From Boletus sp. NGJ (lineage: Eukaryota > Basidiomycota > Agaricomycetes > Boletales > Boletaceae), in the NCBI GenBank assembly GCA_019096195.1, contig JAGTXK010000091.1:434001-498000 (forward strand): a DNA stretch of 64,000 bases, given 5' to 3'. The notes under the pieces are model-generated. The model had not been told where the DNA came from. It made no database searches and was given only the letters and a program-made list of their open reading frames with translations. Numbering within the stretch: position 1 is the first letter of the stretch; each line of letters opens with the position of its first letter. Made by a program: the position numbers and the translations under genes. Positions 35,913 to 50,059 of this stretch are shown here, piece by piece.

Positions 35913-37265
35913 ATGGCACCGCGAGTACAACCTTCCCTCATTAAGAACAAGGTCAAAAGGCAAGAAATTGCCACTAAGCAGAAGAAAGCAAAAAACCAAC
36001 AAAAGCTTAAAAAACGACTGGCTCGAGCCAAGGAGGAGGCCAGTGACCATGCTGCTAAGAAAGTTGGTACAACCGCGTTCCACTCGACAAACTTGTTTAT
36101 CGTTAATTCTACGACAGAAAAGATTAACAGAGAACGTTCCTCGTACACTCGATAACACCCGCGAGGATGACCCCGCAATGCTACCGTCATCGAAAAGACC
36201 CGATGGCGCATCCTCTATACAAGTCGACGAATTGAACAGCGACATCGCCTCGGACCCGTTCTCGCGTTACTTCAACTTTGAAGATGATCCGACTGTACCA
36301 CCCAAAGTACTCATCACGACCTCACCCAAAGCCTCAAAGTCAACATATGACTTTTGCGATGAATTGGTTGGCGTCTTTCCTGGGGCGGAGTATATTCGCA
36401 GGAAGAAGGGCAAGGGATTCGAGATCGGCCGCATAGCTGGGTGGGCAGCTGGGCGAGGGTACAAACACTTACTTGTCGTGAATGAGGATATGAAAAGGCC
36501 AAGTGTGTGTCATCTTGTGCGGGTGTCCCACACCATCTAACGATCAGCTAGATGCTATCACGCTCGTCTACCTCCCAAATGGACCCGTCGCTTATTTCAA
36601 GCTTACGTCGATAGAACTCACGAAGCAAATATATGTAGGTTGTTTCTAGTCCCCCCTTGTGAAAAGCTGACTCTTACAAGGGACATGCACGAGCAACACC
36701 ACATGACCCCGAGCTTGTTTTGAACAACTTTTCCACCCGCCTTGGACATGCCATTGGACGAATGTTTCAAACACTATTTCCTCCTCTCCCTGAGTTCCAG
36801 GGTCGCCAGGTGGTAACTCTGCATAATCAGCGTGATTTCTTGTTCTTCCGAAGGCATAGGTAAGTCAAGTCAGATTGTATAATTCGTTGACCTGACGATC
36901 GATCCAAGATACGCATTTCGATCTCCGGAGAAGGTTGCTTTGCAGGAGATAGGTCCCCGCTTTACGCTAAAGCTGAGATGGGTAAAGAAGGGTTTACCGG
37001 CTGTCCAGAACTTTGGAGCTGCCCCGCCATCTCTGGAGATTTCAGTGGGTACCGAAGAAGCTGAAGGACTTGTCCACGAGTCACCGTTGGAAGGTGTCAG
37101 AGATGACGCTGAAACAGAGCTAGATGCTCCATGCACCCGAAACCCGCCGAAGGACAATGATTTCCTATGGCAATGGAAGGTTTGTGATTTGCATTGCTCC
37201 CGGACCAATTCTGATACTTCCCTAAGCCCGAGTTGGAGACTACGAGACGGACGTTTTTCTTGTGA
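35913..37265 (+). CDS. RPF1: RPF1, Brix-domain 60S ribosome assembly factor
   Basis: Nucleolar factor needed for 27S pre-rRNA processing and early 60S assembly. Six exons: 35913-36062, 36118-36502, 36552-36634, 36681-36859, 36909-37179 and 37227-37265, giving 368 residues. A Lys-rich N-terminal coiled stretch ([15 protein letters not shown]) is followed by the Brix domain: [76 protein letters not shown] and [20 protein letters not shown]. These define Rpf1 rather than Imp4, Ssf1 or Brx1. The last coding exon is only 39 nt ([12 protein letters not shown]), which matches the conserved C-terminus. Confidence 0.95.
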
Positions 37266-37445
37266 TTTATCATTCTGTCCGTAGAGGTGGTAGTATCGCT
37301 CGTCGACCGTTTAAGCACATTTTGGCTCTTTGTAGCTACTGAATGCTGAATTCAAGTTCCATGCACCATGTTCCGCGTGGCGTGAGAGATCACAGCCAAG
37401 TCTCCCATCTCTGCTTAACCCCCATTGCCAACACCACAACAAAGT

Positions 37446-37842
37446 ATGAAGCCAGAGGACTACTACGCCAAATTCACTGTGTGCCAATCAGTCTTACCCT
37501 TCTGGTGACTGTTCTCACCCAATACTTGGACTCCAGGCCCGGAAATCGTACACGGAATACACCGAGTATGTCTCTACGATATTCGAGGACAAGGAAACTG
37601 AAGATCTGACGCTTATAGTCCATGCGAGGACGCTTCCAAAGCGTCTCTTGCATGTATGGACCAGAATGGTTACAACCGAGACAAATGCATGGAATACTTT
37701 CAGGCTTATAGAGACTGCAAGCGGGCATGGGTACGAATCGTGTCGTTGTGTTACCTCACAGCTCTACTGAATTCGCATACTGTCGTGGTAGCTTGACCAA
37801 AGACGGGCAGATCGTCAGCGCGGCCGTCAAACGCCAATATAA
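37446..37842 (+). CDS. COX23: COX23-like twin CX9C mitochondrial protein (CHCHD7 family)
   Basis: Small intermembrane-space protein linked to cytochrome c oxidase copper supply, imported by the Mia40 relay. Four exons: 37446-37478, 37537-37565, 37619-37730 and 37792-37842, giving 74 residues. Two CX9C helices are visible: Cys-EDASKASLA-Cys and Cys-MEYFQAYRD-Cys, with the Cox23-typical YTDPCE start and KRAWLDQRRADR end. There is no membrane segment or presequence, as expected of this class. It is too small for ordinary gene callers because each exon is short. Confidence 0.92.
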
Positions 37843-38368
37843 AAGTAATATTCGGGATGAGGTCTCGGTCTTGCGTCGACCACGACTCTTTCCGGCGATC
37901 ACTTAGTTTACGGTCATGCTCGGTGACCTTACATTGATGTATTCCCTTGGGTTCATTCTGGAAGCAAATCCATTGGGAGAGGCCCACAAGTCTTCGTCCA
38001 CCTTGGTCGTAGGTCGGGATCAACGCTCGGGAAGTTAGTTGTTCTGAGCAACTTGAGCGAGGGCTTCGGTTCCATCTGTTGTAAGTACCTAGGTGGAGCA
38101 TGAGGTTCTCAAAAATATGATGTCGAGACAATAGATCTTGGCAAGTCAATACCTCATACGGATCGTTGTCATATATGAATGTTGTCCTAGGCTACCGGAG
38201 TTACCTGCTGTCTCGTCGGCGAAGGCAGTCCAACTTCGCCCCCTGACGGGATGAATATTCGCGATGGGAGCAAGGAACTAACGAGTACAATGACTACATA
38301 CAACGAACGAGATGTAGCTATTGTCGACATCAAGTACGCAAACAACTACGGCTTGTGTGCAGTACAGC
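37843..38368. other. Convergent gap between COX23 and U2AF large subunit
   Basis: 526 bp between two stop codons, long for this gene-dense window. A 132-codon open frame on the minus strand (38149-37751) overlaps COX23's last exon and has no recognisable product. No repeat or RNA gene was seen. Confidence 0.45.
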
Positions 38369-40513
<2,145 letters not shown>

Positions 40514-40694
40514 TTGTGTATTTTTCTGTCTTCCGCGCGTTCAACCTGGAATGTGGTTTGTGGTAAACGACAGAAACTCCGCGCAGAGCCAAGGCCGCAG
40601 GAAGTGCTGACATCAGCAGCGAGACCCCGTGCACCATCAGTAGTTTGGCAGCACCGCAGTCCAACTCGTTTTCATTCCAGATTCCAGTTCTACC

Positions 40695-41376
40695 ATGCCT
40701 ACTGACCTTCCATATGCCGCGGACGCCCAGGTTTCCTTGTCTTATGACGAACTTGAGGTGAATCCATCTGGTTTCCTTTCACAAGCCCTTAGCTGATGAT
40801 GGGCCTGTCCAGGTGCTTCGACTGCAATACCAGAAAGAGCGTGCTCAGTCCCATGTTACCGTTCAGACAAAGTTTAACTATGCCTGGGGTTTGGTGAAAA
40901 GCCCGGTTCGCGAGCACCAGGTAGAAGGCGTTCGGCTACTGCAAGGCATGCTATTACTGCTACTGCCAGGACACTGCCGCTGATGTGTTGCCCGTCAAGA
41001 CATATACCGGTCAGAACCCACACGACGTAGAGAGTGCCTGTATTATCTTGCACTCGGGTATTACAAGATGGGTAACTATTCAGATGCGAAGAGCTTTAAT
41101 GGTTGGTGTCCTTGGTTATGAGTCTTGCCAGATCCTCACTGTCAACGGTAGATCTCTTGCTGGAGAAGGAACCGACCAACCTCCAAGCTCAAAGTTTAGC
41201 ATCTCTCATCGAACAGGCCGTCACGAAAGGTATGTGCTTCTTACTGTGGGTGATCTAGTATCCTCATTGATCGTTTGATTGTAGAAGGATACGTCGGAAT
41301 GGCACTTGCGGGAGGAATAGCTGCTCTAGGCACGCTTGTCATTGCTGGTCTCATACGGCGAGCAGCTCGTAAATGA
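40695..41376 (+). CDS. FIS1: FIS1, mitochondrial and peroxisomal fission adaptor
   Basis: Tail-anchored TPR-like protein that helps recruit dynamin to mitochondria and peroxisomes. Five exons: 40695-40757, 40813-40945, 41000-41101, 41152-41229 and 41285-41376, giving 155 residues. The N-terminal arm ([20 protein letters not shown]) is followed by TPR helices [32 protein letters not shown] and [21 protein letters not shown]-terminal anchor [20 protein letters not shown] ends in the basic RRAARK. The second intron (40946-40999) starts with GC; it is the only choice that restores the [14 protein letters not shown] helix. Divergent from U2AF large subunit by 181 bp. Confidence 0.95.
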
Positions 41377-41816
41377 CACCATTGCACGTACTAACTTTCC
41401 CGTCACATTCTGCATGTCGGTACCGCTCATTTGGCACGTTGTTCAACTGTCATCTACACTACACTCCGAAACACTACACCAAATCCTCGTTTATTGTATC
41501 CTGTTATTCGCGCTCTGCATTGGAAATCACGACTAGGTCCCAAGATTGATAGTGCAATGTATGTCAACAGTTGTTCGCTTGACACGGCCAATAAGTAGTT
41601 ATATTAATTTACACGACCGTCCTAGGGCAACAACAAATGAGTCATTTTTCAATGCAAGCGTGATATAGATACGTGAGTGAAGAGCAAAGATACATCTGTC
41701 TGCAGTCATGTTTCTTGGATTGAGTAGTCAATGAAATATGCCGTGTGGACGAAAGGTATGATGGTTTCTGTCGAAGGGCCCAATCGTTTATCGTGTCTCG
41801 CCATGAAAGTGGTACA
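41377..41816. other. Convergent gap between FIS1 and the M50B-like gene
   Basis: 440 bp between stop codons; nothing identifiable beyond presumed 3' untranslated regions. Confidence 0.45.
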
Positions 41817-43145
41817 TCACGTAGGAAGGAAGTTGGCTAAGGCGAGCATGAGTCGCAGTGTGCCATAGATCTCCGTTGCTTACCTGCTTGGGCATCCATC
41901 TGAGAAGTAGAAAGCTACACGACAATCAAAATCGTGAATATCAGTGATTTCGAGACTCGGACTCACCTTGAACGAGGCTAAACCGATGAATAGGAATGAT
42001 ATGCACACTCCGACCTCAAAAATCAACCATACGCATGCCCAAACTATCATGTTTAGTGAGATGGCCAACCAGAGATTGATGGACACTCTTACAGTGAGCA
42101 GGGATACGGGGAAACATGATGTGAAACTGCGTGCAATCGGAGTCATTGACCTTGCGAAAGAATTTATCATCTGCAATGTCCCCTGCGAAGAAATCTAATG
42201 TGAAGCCGTAATCGTACAGACTCTACTTACAAACAACGAAGAAAACACTGCGGAAGTGCGTCAGAGCAACGACAGACAAGAGTGGAAGACGCTAACTTCA
42301 TGACTCCAACGAATAAACAGTACCACCTCAGCGCTTGTCTATGGGAAGATGAGAAATACGCGGGCGGTGCACTGATAATCACATACGCGTGGCCAATGAA
42401 CCAGAAACCGACTAGGAGACCCTCGTAGAGGAGAGTGAGCAGTATAGTTCTTCAGCTGGTAAGTTGACCAAATAGGTCGAAAACATCGATGCTTACTTAC
42501 AGTTTATCACGAACGAGCACGAGTGGGGTGACCAGTCCGAGGCCAAGCACGAAGCTGAGTATTTTGGCGACTAGGGTATCAAAACCACCTAACATGAATA
42601 CACCACCGAAGATGGTTGAACCCACGTATCCAGCGGGTAGTATTATCATTGGTTTACCACCTTCTACGAGTGTCGCTCCACCCAGGTATGGATCGATGGT
42701 GACAGATAATATCGTACCCCCAGTCAGAATTGCCTAACGAATAGGATCGATTCAAGTATAAGGTGAGGGCGGATCGCGATGAGTAATATGACAAACAACC
42801 CACTGCGATTATATGGCAAAGCTCGTGCCAACCGATGGTGAATAGCTTCAACGGATTGATCAGCGTCCGAGCGCCGGGGATATTCCACATCCCGAAGATG
42901 ACGACAGCATATACGACTGTCTGAAGCGCCGGTTAAACGTCAATTGAGTTGTTGGATGTACACCCGTTTACATACAACGTATAGAACGACTACCTAAACA
43001 GGTGCATTCTGGTAAGTGCTGCATTGACGGGTTCAAGCCGCGATGGCAATGAACGAACCTGGTCATGGGTCGGAGACAACGGTGGGGTATATGACGGGGT
43101 GGGCAATACTCCTGCGGGAGGTCCTGCGGGTGAGGCCGTAGACAT
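41817..43145 (-). CDS. Fungal M50B-like integral membrane metalloprotease
   Basis: Multi-pass membrane protein of the fungal M50B-like peptidase family; its substrate is unknown. The start at 43145 gives MSTASPAGPPAG and a Pro/Ser-rich cytosolic leader. An 18-nt exon (42993-42976, VVVLYV) and the next exon build the first membrane helix. The zinc-site HExxH is seen as GWHELCH in the second hydrophobic block near 42830. Later exons carry glycine-rich membrane helices (GGATLVEGGKP, IFGGVFMLGGFDT) and VGFWFIGHA, plus the last span VWLIFEVGVCISFLFIGLASF. The tail ends MDAQAANFLPT after a final intron, which matches the family C-terminus and moves the stop to 41819-41817. About nine exons, all short. 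Confidence 0.85.
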
Positions 43146-43548
43146 GAATGGGCAGATGAACTGCCGCTGGGCTCTAGAGGGGAATAGAAAGAGAGAAAGA
43201 ACTAAAGTTTGGATCGGAGGAAGGTGGAACTGGACACGCGAAGGTTTGCAGGAAGGTTCCTCGTGCAGACCGCAAGGCCGAATGCTTGGAAGACGAGGGC
43301 AAACGGCAAGTTGAAGAGCGAAGACTCACAGGCTTGCTACTTCGAACCAAGTCTCCGCGCCACATGGCTGGTTTGCCTTTCGTGGAAAACGAATCGCGTC
43401 AGTCACGTGCAAAACGCGTTGATTACTTTTTTAGAACTCCGCCCTAAAGGACTTGATAAATAGCGGTCGCGTCACGGTGAGCAAGACGCTCCCTCCTCCC
43501 TCCCACTCTCACCCCTCGTTATTTCCGGCCGACTTTCACAATTGAACA
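43146..43548. promoter_or_regulatory. Divergent region between M50B-like protease and histone H2A
   Basis: 403 bp. GATAAATAG at about 43454-43462 lies 90 bp upstream of the H2A start and is a plausible TATA element. A C/T-rich run precedes the H2A ATG, as in other strongly expressed fungal genes. Confidence 0.5.
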
Positions 43549-44221
<673 letters not shown>

Positions 44222-44481
44222 ACCTAGTTTTGCCTCTTCGCATTTGCATGTATCTTTGCTTTGTATTATCATACCTTTGTCTTCATAATTTACGGTATAC
44301 TTTGCGTAACCATCTCCAGTCCTGTCATGCTTTGGATGACCACACTCTGAGATGTAAAAATCTCGACTATCATAGTATTAACAATATCGCATAGAGCATA
44401 CATGAAGCGTGCGCATACTTATACTAAGTAATCAATTTTGAAGCAACCAACATATCGTAGCACCAGTTTAATCTTCAGTCA

Positions 44482-47400
44482 CTACTTGTCCACCACCTCA
44501 TCTTCAGCATCGCTCGCCATAGTTCTTCGGGACAACCCACCTAGAGTACGCCCAATACCTTTCTTCGATTCGGCCCCTCCGCTTGCAGCAAGACGGGATG
44601 TTCCTCCAGACAGCCTCTTGTAGCCCGCGGATGGTGGAGGTGACGCCGCAACCACACGGTTATTGAAATTAGCAATCATACCACTCACACTGCCACCCTG
44701 TTGATTCCTCGGAGGCCTTGATAAACGGGGTCCACGAACTGCTCCTTGTCCTGACGTATGCCTCGTCAGCCCCGACTTCGCATTCGTCAAAGGCTGATCT
44801 TCAACAGCGGATTCGCCGCTGGCAGTAATCGACGGCGAAGGACTACGCGCTTGAGCTGGAGATGCACTTCCAGAGCGGAAGGCTGAATTACGCCTGAGTG
44901 ATTTAATGGGGTTCTGGGGCGTGGCGGGGGTCACCGCAAATGCGGGAGAAGAGGGGGGTCTTCCTTCCACAATTGGAGGTGATGCAGGTGGCGAGACAAA
45001 CGTGGGTCGCGCAGGCGTTGCGTCATCGACTTCGGGAGGGGGTTCTCTGAAGGCAGGACGGGGCGGCATGTCATCCGTCTCGGGAGGGGGTTCTTTGAAG
45101 ACAGGACGGGGAGGAACGGTGTCATCCTCTTGCGTCGCAGGTTCTGGGATATGACGTTCTGGTGCAAGAACTTCGACCGATTTCGGTTCAGCAGCAATGA
45201 TTGTGGGTTCCTCAAACCTCGTCGTAGGTGGCAAGGCTGATGCAACTGTGTCACCCTGAGGTTGCGAGGAAGCAAGCTTTTGAGCGGCTTGTTGAGCGGC
45301 AAGGATATCTCTGGTTGGGGCGCCCACTGAAATCCGGCCACGGCTCATCCGCATATCGACCGGTGCTGTACGTTTCCTAACTGGTACACGACGTTCTGAT
45401 TCACGCTGTTTTTTGGTAATTGTGGGCGGTAAAACATTGTCGTAATTCTTCAGTAGGTCGAGGAATAACACTTGGAAAATCTAAGCGTCAAACGGGAACA
45501 AGAGAACGAGCCACTTACATGTAGGGTGGCGATCTTGGATGGATAGCTCGGTTTCAACCTTGGGACGTATGATCGCTAAAGGAGCAATAACAGCTCAGCC
45601 ACATATAAAGCTAGTTCCACAAAAAGTGCTTACTGCGACCAATTGACAACGCAAGTTTTGTCATGTAGATATCAGCTGGTTCTTCAGCAACGGTAGATAC
45701 TATCAATGTGCGAAGATGCGTCACGAGGGCATTTAGGACGTAAAGGTGGACTTTAGGAAAACGTTGAAGGGCTGTTTGCAGATCTTGCAAGCGTTGCTCC
45801 TCAGTCGGCTCCCCGTCCGCCTTCGCCGCTGAGCCTACTGTCGGATATAACTTTCTGATGTCGTCCCAGCCCTCCCACAATGCTAGAGGAGGGTCGAGTT
45901 CCAAAGCCCACAATTTAACACAGCCAGCAAGAACAGGCGCGTCATACTTGGCAAGCATCTCAGCGGAAAATGGTTGTCCAGGTGGAACTGCGTTGAGAGC
46001 TTCTCTGAGGTGGTGGAGAGCCGGAAGGGGCACGTCATAAATCCAAGCTTTGCGTTTCTCTGGAAATGATAGATCAGACCACAGTGACACCCAGTTGTCT
46101 TGATAGCTCACCGGCATCGTTAGGCAACCTCGTGTAACATTCCGTGAGGCCATCTAGCAGCGCGGTGAGAACAGGGGGAACGGTTTCCTTCTTTTCCTCG
46201 CCGGAAGTGAGAGCGCTCCAGCCACCTTCTGCCCACTTGCGGAGATCAATGCCAAAAACGACATCGGACTCGTCGTGGGTAACGGATTCGTATAGCTGAG
46301 GGGCGGGACGGAAGGGACCTGTGCGGTAACGCTCCATGAGAGCAGTCAAATCTGAGTCCGGCTGGTATGATGCAATCAGCGTTGCTGATTTTTCTAGAGT
46401 CGGCTCGAACGCCTTAGGTAGATTAGCCACGGTTCCTTGATATTGAAGCAGGACTGGAGGGCAAGGCACACGGGTTTAACACGTATATCAGCAAGGGAGG
46501 TAAAGGAGTCACACACCGGTCTTGATAGCTGCAAGGCGCTCCAATTCCCACCTCTGGAGTGTCTTTAGCATCTCCTCGATTCTCTCCTCCAACCCGAGTC
46601 GTTGTCTATCAAGTTTCCTCACAGAGACACGATATAACTTATCAGCCTCATCAGCCTCGTTACGAAGCCTAACATGTACTGGCTCATTCTGAGAGTTAGC
46701 GTTGAGAACTTTCGTTACGACATTGACCAGATCGCCAGAACGCTTCAACAGATTATCGGTAATCTGGTTTCTCTTCGCCGGGGTGGCGGAAACCTCGGAT
46801 GGTTTGCCTCCAAGGTCAAACGCCTGTTGTGTGGTGTCGTGAGGATCGCGAAAAACACGAACATAACAACTGACTTTGGGACGGAATTGGTAGTATGCAT
46901 CATCATCAGGTTCAAACTGGTTTCCGAACTCGCCAACCCTGCGGAGGAGACCATCTCTTTCTGTCAGGTCCCTTGCACCTTCCTCCGCTAAATCGATATT
47001 ACCACCAAAGCCAGGGACGTTTTTGTTTAGCCATTCAACAAACTCCGAGCCCGAGAAACAGTCGGAATATTCCCCGATAAGTGGGAAACGGATGGGTCTG
47101 AGAGGCAACTCGGCAGCAGCGCGTGTGAGCAGGGTAGATACGGCTGATGGTGATAAGGACAAGCCAGCCAAAAGGATGAGAGTGGCGGGAAGTGGTGCCG
47201 TGGATGAGGCTGACGCGGGTGAGGCCACCTCCGCTTTTGAAGGAGGCAAGGGTGGCGACATGGAAGGAGGGGACGCAAGGACAGGTGAGGGTGGTTCAAC
47301 GGCTTTGCCCTTGCCCTTGTCAACTTTCGGTGATTCCTCTTCCTTTTCCTCGGTAGCTTCGTGTGCAGCATCGGATGTGGCAGCAGACAACGTGGATGCG

Positions 47401-48340
47401 ACGGCCTTGCGCTGAATTTCCTTGAATCTCTGCGCAATGCGCTCGGAAACAGTAGCAGAGCGCTGAGGTGTACGGGCGTCACGCGGGGCGAGCCGTGGCG
47501 AAGTCGTGTAATGGTCGCCTAAATCATTATTGGGTGCAAATTTGGCACTGTTGATGGATCAGCATGCATGGGATGGACAAGGGTTACCCATACTCGTCCT
47601 CGGCTTCGTCTGCTCGACGTGTTTTTGCTAGGTATGCGTTCTTCAACTTGATGACCTATATATAGAAAGCTGGGGCTATGCAAGTGGGGGTTAGGAGGGG
47701 AGAGGAACAGACCTCTTTCTGGGCATCCTCATAGTAGCGTAACCAATTATTCAAAGCAGTCGCTTGACTCGAGGAGAGCCGCTCCTGTTTGGAAAAGATT
47801 AAAGGACGGGTGGGGAAGCATGAGCATAAGCACCTTGTAAGTTTGAGCCCAGACACTGAATGGCTCGACGACTAGCGTCTGAAGGTCCTTGGCGATATCT
47901 CTGTGGATCTGACCTTGGGCCTTTGACTCTACTTGGAGTCCACGGAATGTTACGAGCAGGGAAGCTCCGTCATCTTTATCGAAACCAGCTTCTCAAAGAC
48001 AGTTGTGCGGATCATATTCGGCGGAGAAAGTGGGGACATACTTTGAGAGCTAATCGCGGACGGGTTGAGCAAGGCTGTCGCGAGCTGATTCTCTGCGTTT
48101 GCACGTGCCTAAGCGTAGGTGAGGATGGGGTCACATGGAGTGGGGGATGCGCATACCCGGATGAATACGACAATTTCGTCGTTCTCGGCGACCCCCTGGG
48201 ACGAGTTGATAAAATACGAGTAAGGCAAGGTTGAGGTAGCATACCTGCTCGAGCTTGTTGTAGAGGAGTTCGAGGCCCCTGCGGTAGTCCTGTGTCCAGA
48301 ACGAGTTTGTGAACGTTAACGGGAGCGAGAGGACCGCCAT
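44482..48340 (-). CDS. RGD2: F-BAR, DEP and RhoGAP protein of RGD2 type
   Basis: Membrane-binding GTPase-activating protein; yeast Rgd2 acts on Cdc42 and Rho5. The start at 48340 gives MAVLSLPLTFTNSFW. Order of parts: F-BAR/FCH domain (48340-47650; FWTQDYRRGLELLYNKLEQ and later AQTYKERLSSSQATALNNWL), a DEP domain near 47120-46860 (CFSGSEFVEWLNKN and LTERDGLLRRVGEFG), a coiled linker, and the RhoGAP domain at about 46440-45611 (VPPVLTALLDGLTECYTRL and ELDPPLALWEGWDDIRKL). The RhoGAP arginine finger is hard to place: the segment corresponding to the catalytic loop was not found in the usual GIFR form. The C-terminal 330 residues are Pro-rich and disordered, with a tandem repeat. About twelve exons. 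Confidence 0.86.
45022..45120 (-). repeat. Tandem coding repeat, Pro-rich 16-17-residue unit
   Basis: Two adjacent units of about 48-51 bp in the C-terminal tail of the F-BAR/RhoGAP protein, reading DDTVPPRPVFKEPPPET and DDMPPRPAFREPPPEV, with a third degenerate copy upstream (DDATPARPTFVSPP). The nucleotide units are about 85% alike. The PPRP cores look like SH3-ligand sites. Confidence 0.8.
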
Positions 48341-48481
48341 GGGCGATGTCAGTCGGTGTGCGTGTTCAAGTTGTACTGTCACCAAGCTGGTGTTGTCAAT
48401 GTCTTACTCGGACATTGCCGACTATCCCTCGACCTGCCCTTTTTCGAGTCTTGACCGGCTTACTTCTCTACTCATTTGCCA

Positions 48482-49718
48482 ATGGGTCATGTCTCAAACA
48501 GGCTCTACTCGACCGCCTCCAAGGTTGCCATTTCCGCGGCCCATTTGAACCATTTTCCCCCAAGAGAGGCTATCGTCAGGAAGGCTGGCAAAGTCGTATT
48601 TGATCCACAGTCCTGGGCTGCACTACAACCACCGCCCCCATCCGCCTTGTCCGCGTTTTCGCATCGTGTCGGCCTAGGATCAATAGTAGACTCGCCCGAC
48701 ACCATTCGACGCGCCTGCACTCACAAGTCTTTCGTGAGCTTCCATGCCAAGTACTACCCCTCCAGTCCAGCTCCTCCAACGAATGCAGACCTAGTAACAC
48801 TGGGTAACTCCCTCATGGGCCTCTTCGCCTCTGAATATCTCCACGCCTCATACCCACATCTCCCAACCCGTGTTCTCAAGGCTGCAGTCAGCGCTCACGT
48901 GGGCCCCTTGACTTGCGCCAGCGTCGCTCAGGAGATGGGTGCTACCCCTCTTTTGCGTTGGCACAGACAGGTTCGCTCATCGACCATGTTCCAGTATGAT
49001 CGCACTGACCTTCCGTTCCCAGCCATTAACGCCTGCGTCACCTCCACTCTTGCATTCCGACGCGCTCGCGTCCATACCGCGTGCGTTGACTGCATTAGTG
49101 TACCAAGAGAGGTCGCTCTCGACTGCTCGCAAATTCGTTCATTCCTTCTTTCTGAATCGCCAAGTCGACTTGCGGACCATGTTAAAATTCCGAGATCCAA
49201 AACGCGCTCTTATGGAGACAGTCGCAAAATTTGGTAGAGAACGACCAAAATCAAGGTAAAACCATGTCCTCGTCCTGGGTATATTACCACATGCTCATTC
49301 CTCTCAGACTCTTGAAAGAAACAGGCCGGTTTTCAAACTCGCCGATATTCGTTGTTGGAATATACTCTGGGGCAGACAAACTTGGCGAAGGCTTTGGTAG
49401 TTCACTGAAAATGGCCGAGTACAGGGTACGCGATTAGCCTCTATTTAATCCAACACAGACGATTGAAATTCTGCACAGGCTGCTGAGGATGCCTTGCATC
49501 GGTTATACCTCACGAAGACCCCGTCTGACCTTCTCCAACTCCCTTCGTCGACCTTCGATCCCCAGGGTAATATTTACAAATCTGGTCCTGTGGCGGACTA
49601 CACTCCAGGTGTCCTTGGTGAGGCTGAGATCTTGTATGCTAGTTCCGGTCGCAGCGGGATAATCGCTCCCAAACGGCCGTCGATAGAGGAGTTGGCAAGC
49701 AGGAAGGTTGACGTGTGA
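48482..49718 (+). CDS. MRPL3: Mitochondrial large-subunit ribosomal protein mL44 (MRPL3)
   Basis: Mitoribosome protein built from an RNase III-like fold and a double-stranded RNA-binding domain. Four exons: 48482-48970, 49023-49255, 49308-49425 and 49479-49718, giving 359 residues. The N-terminus MGHVSNRLYSTASKVAIS is a plausible mitochondrial presequence. RNase III-like part: RACTHKSFVSFHAKY, LVTLGNSLMGLFASEYLH and ALASIPRALTALVYQERSL. The dsRBD part includes LKETGRFSNSPIFVVGIYSG and LGEGFGSSLKMAEYRAAEDAL. The catalytic acidic residues of true RNase III are not retained, as is normal for mL44. An in-frame start further upstream cannot be excluded. Divergent from the RhoGAP gene by 141 bp. 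Confidence 0.93.
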
Positions 49719-50059
49719 TACTTACATGGTTAATTGCATGCTCGCTATCGAAATGCTTTCAGGCGTAAGTACGCGAAATATCGATTCTCGACAATTCATT
49801 ATTGCCAAACACCCCAGTATGATCCTAGCCCATGCAAGATTAACAAATGATTGATATCGCAAGTGAGTAACTTTTGGCAACAAAGTTGAAAGAGCCGATG
49901 TCGTGGATTATCGTAACGTGCACAGACATGAAGGTAACACTACGTAGAGCCTATTAGTCTGATGGGCCTCGAGGTACAGCCATGTCATCGCCGTTCACCT
50001 AACCATACAAGTTTGATATTCATTCTACGAAACCGGTACTGCACAAGATCACCATGGGA
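49719..50059. other. Convergent gap between mL44 and F-box genes
   Basis: 341 bp between stop codons; no structure recognised. Confidence 0.45.

Noticed and set aside
47023-47482. Alternative frames of 130-150 codons in the F-BAR/RhoGAP linker
   Set aside because: Shadows of a Pro/Ser/Ala-rich coding exon.
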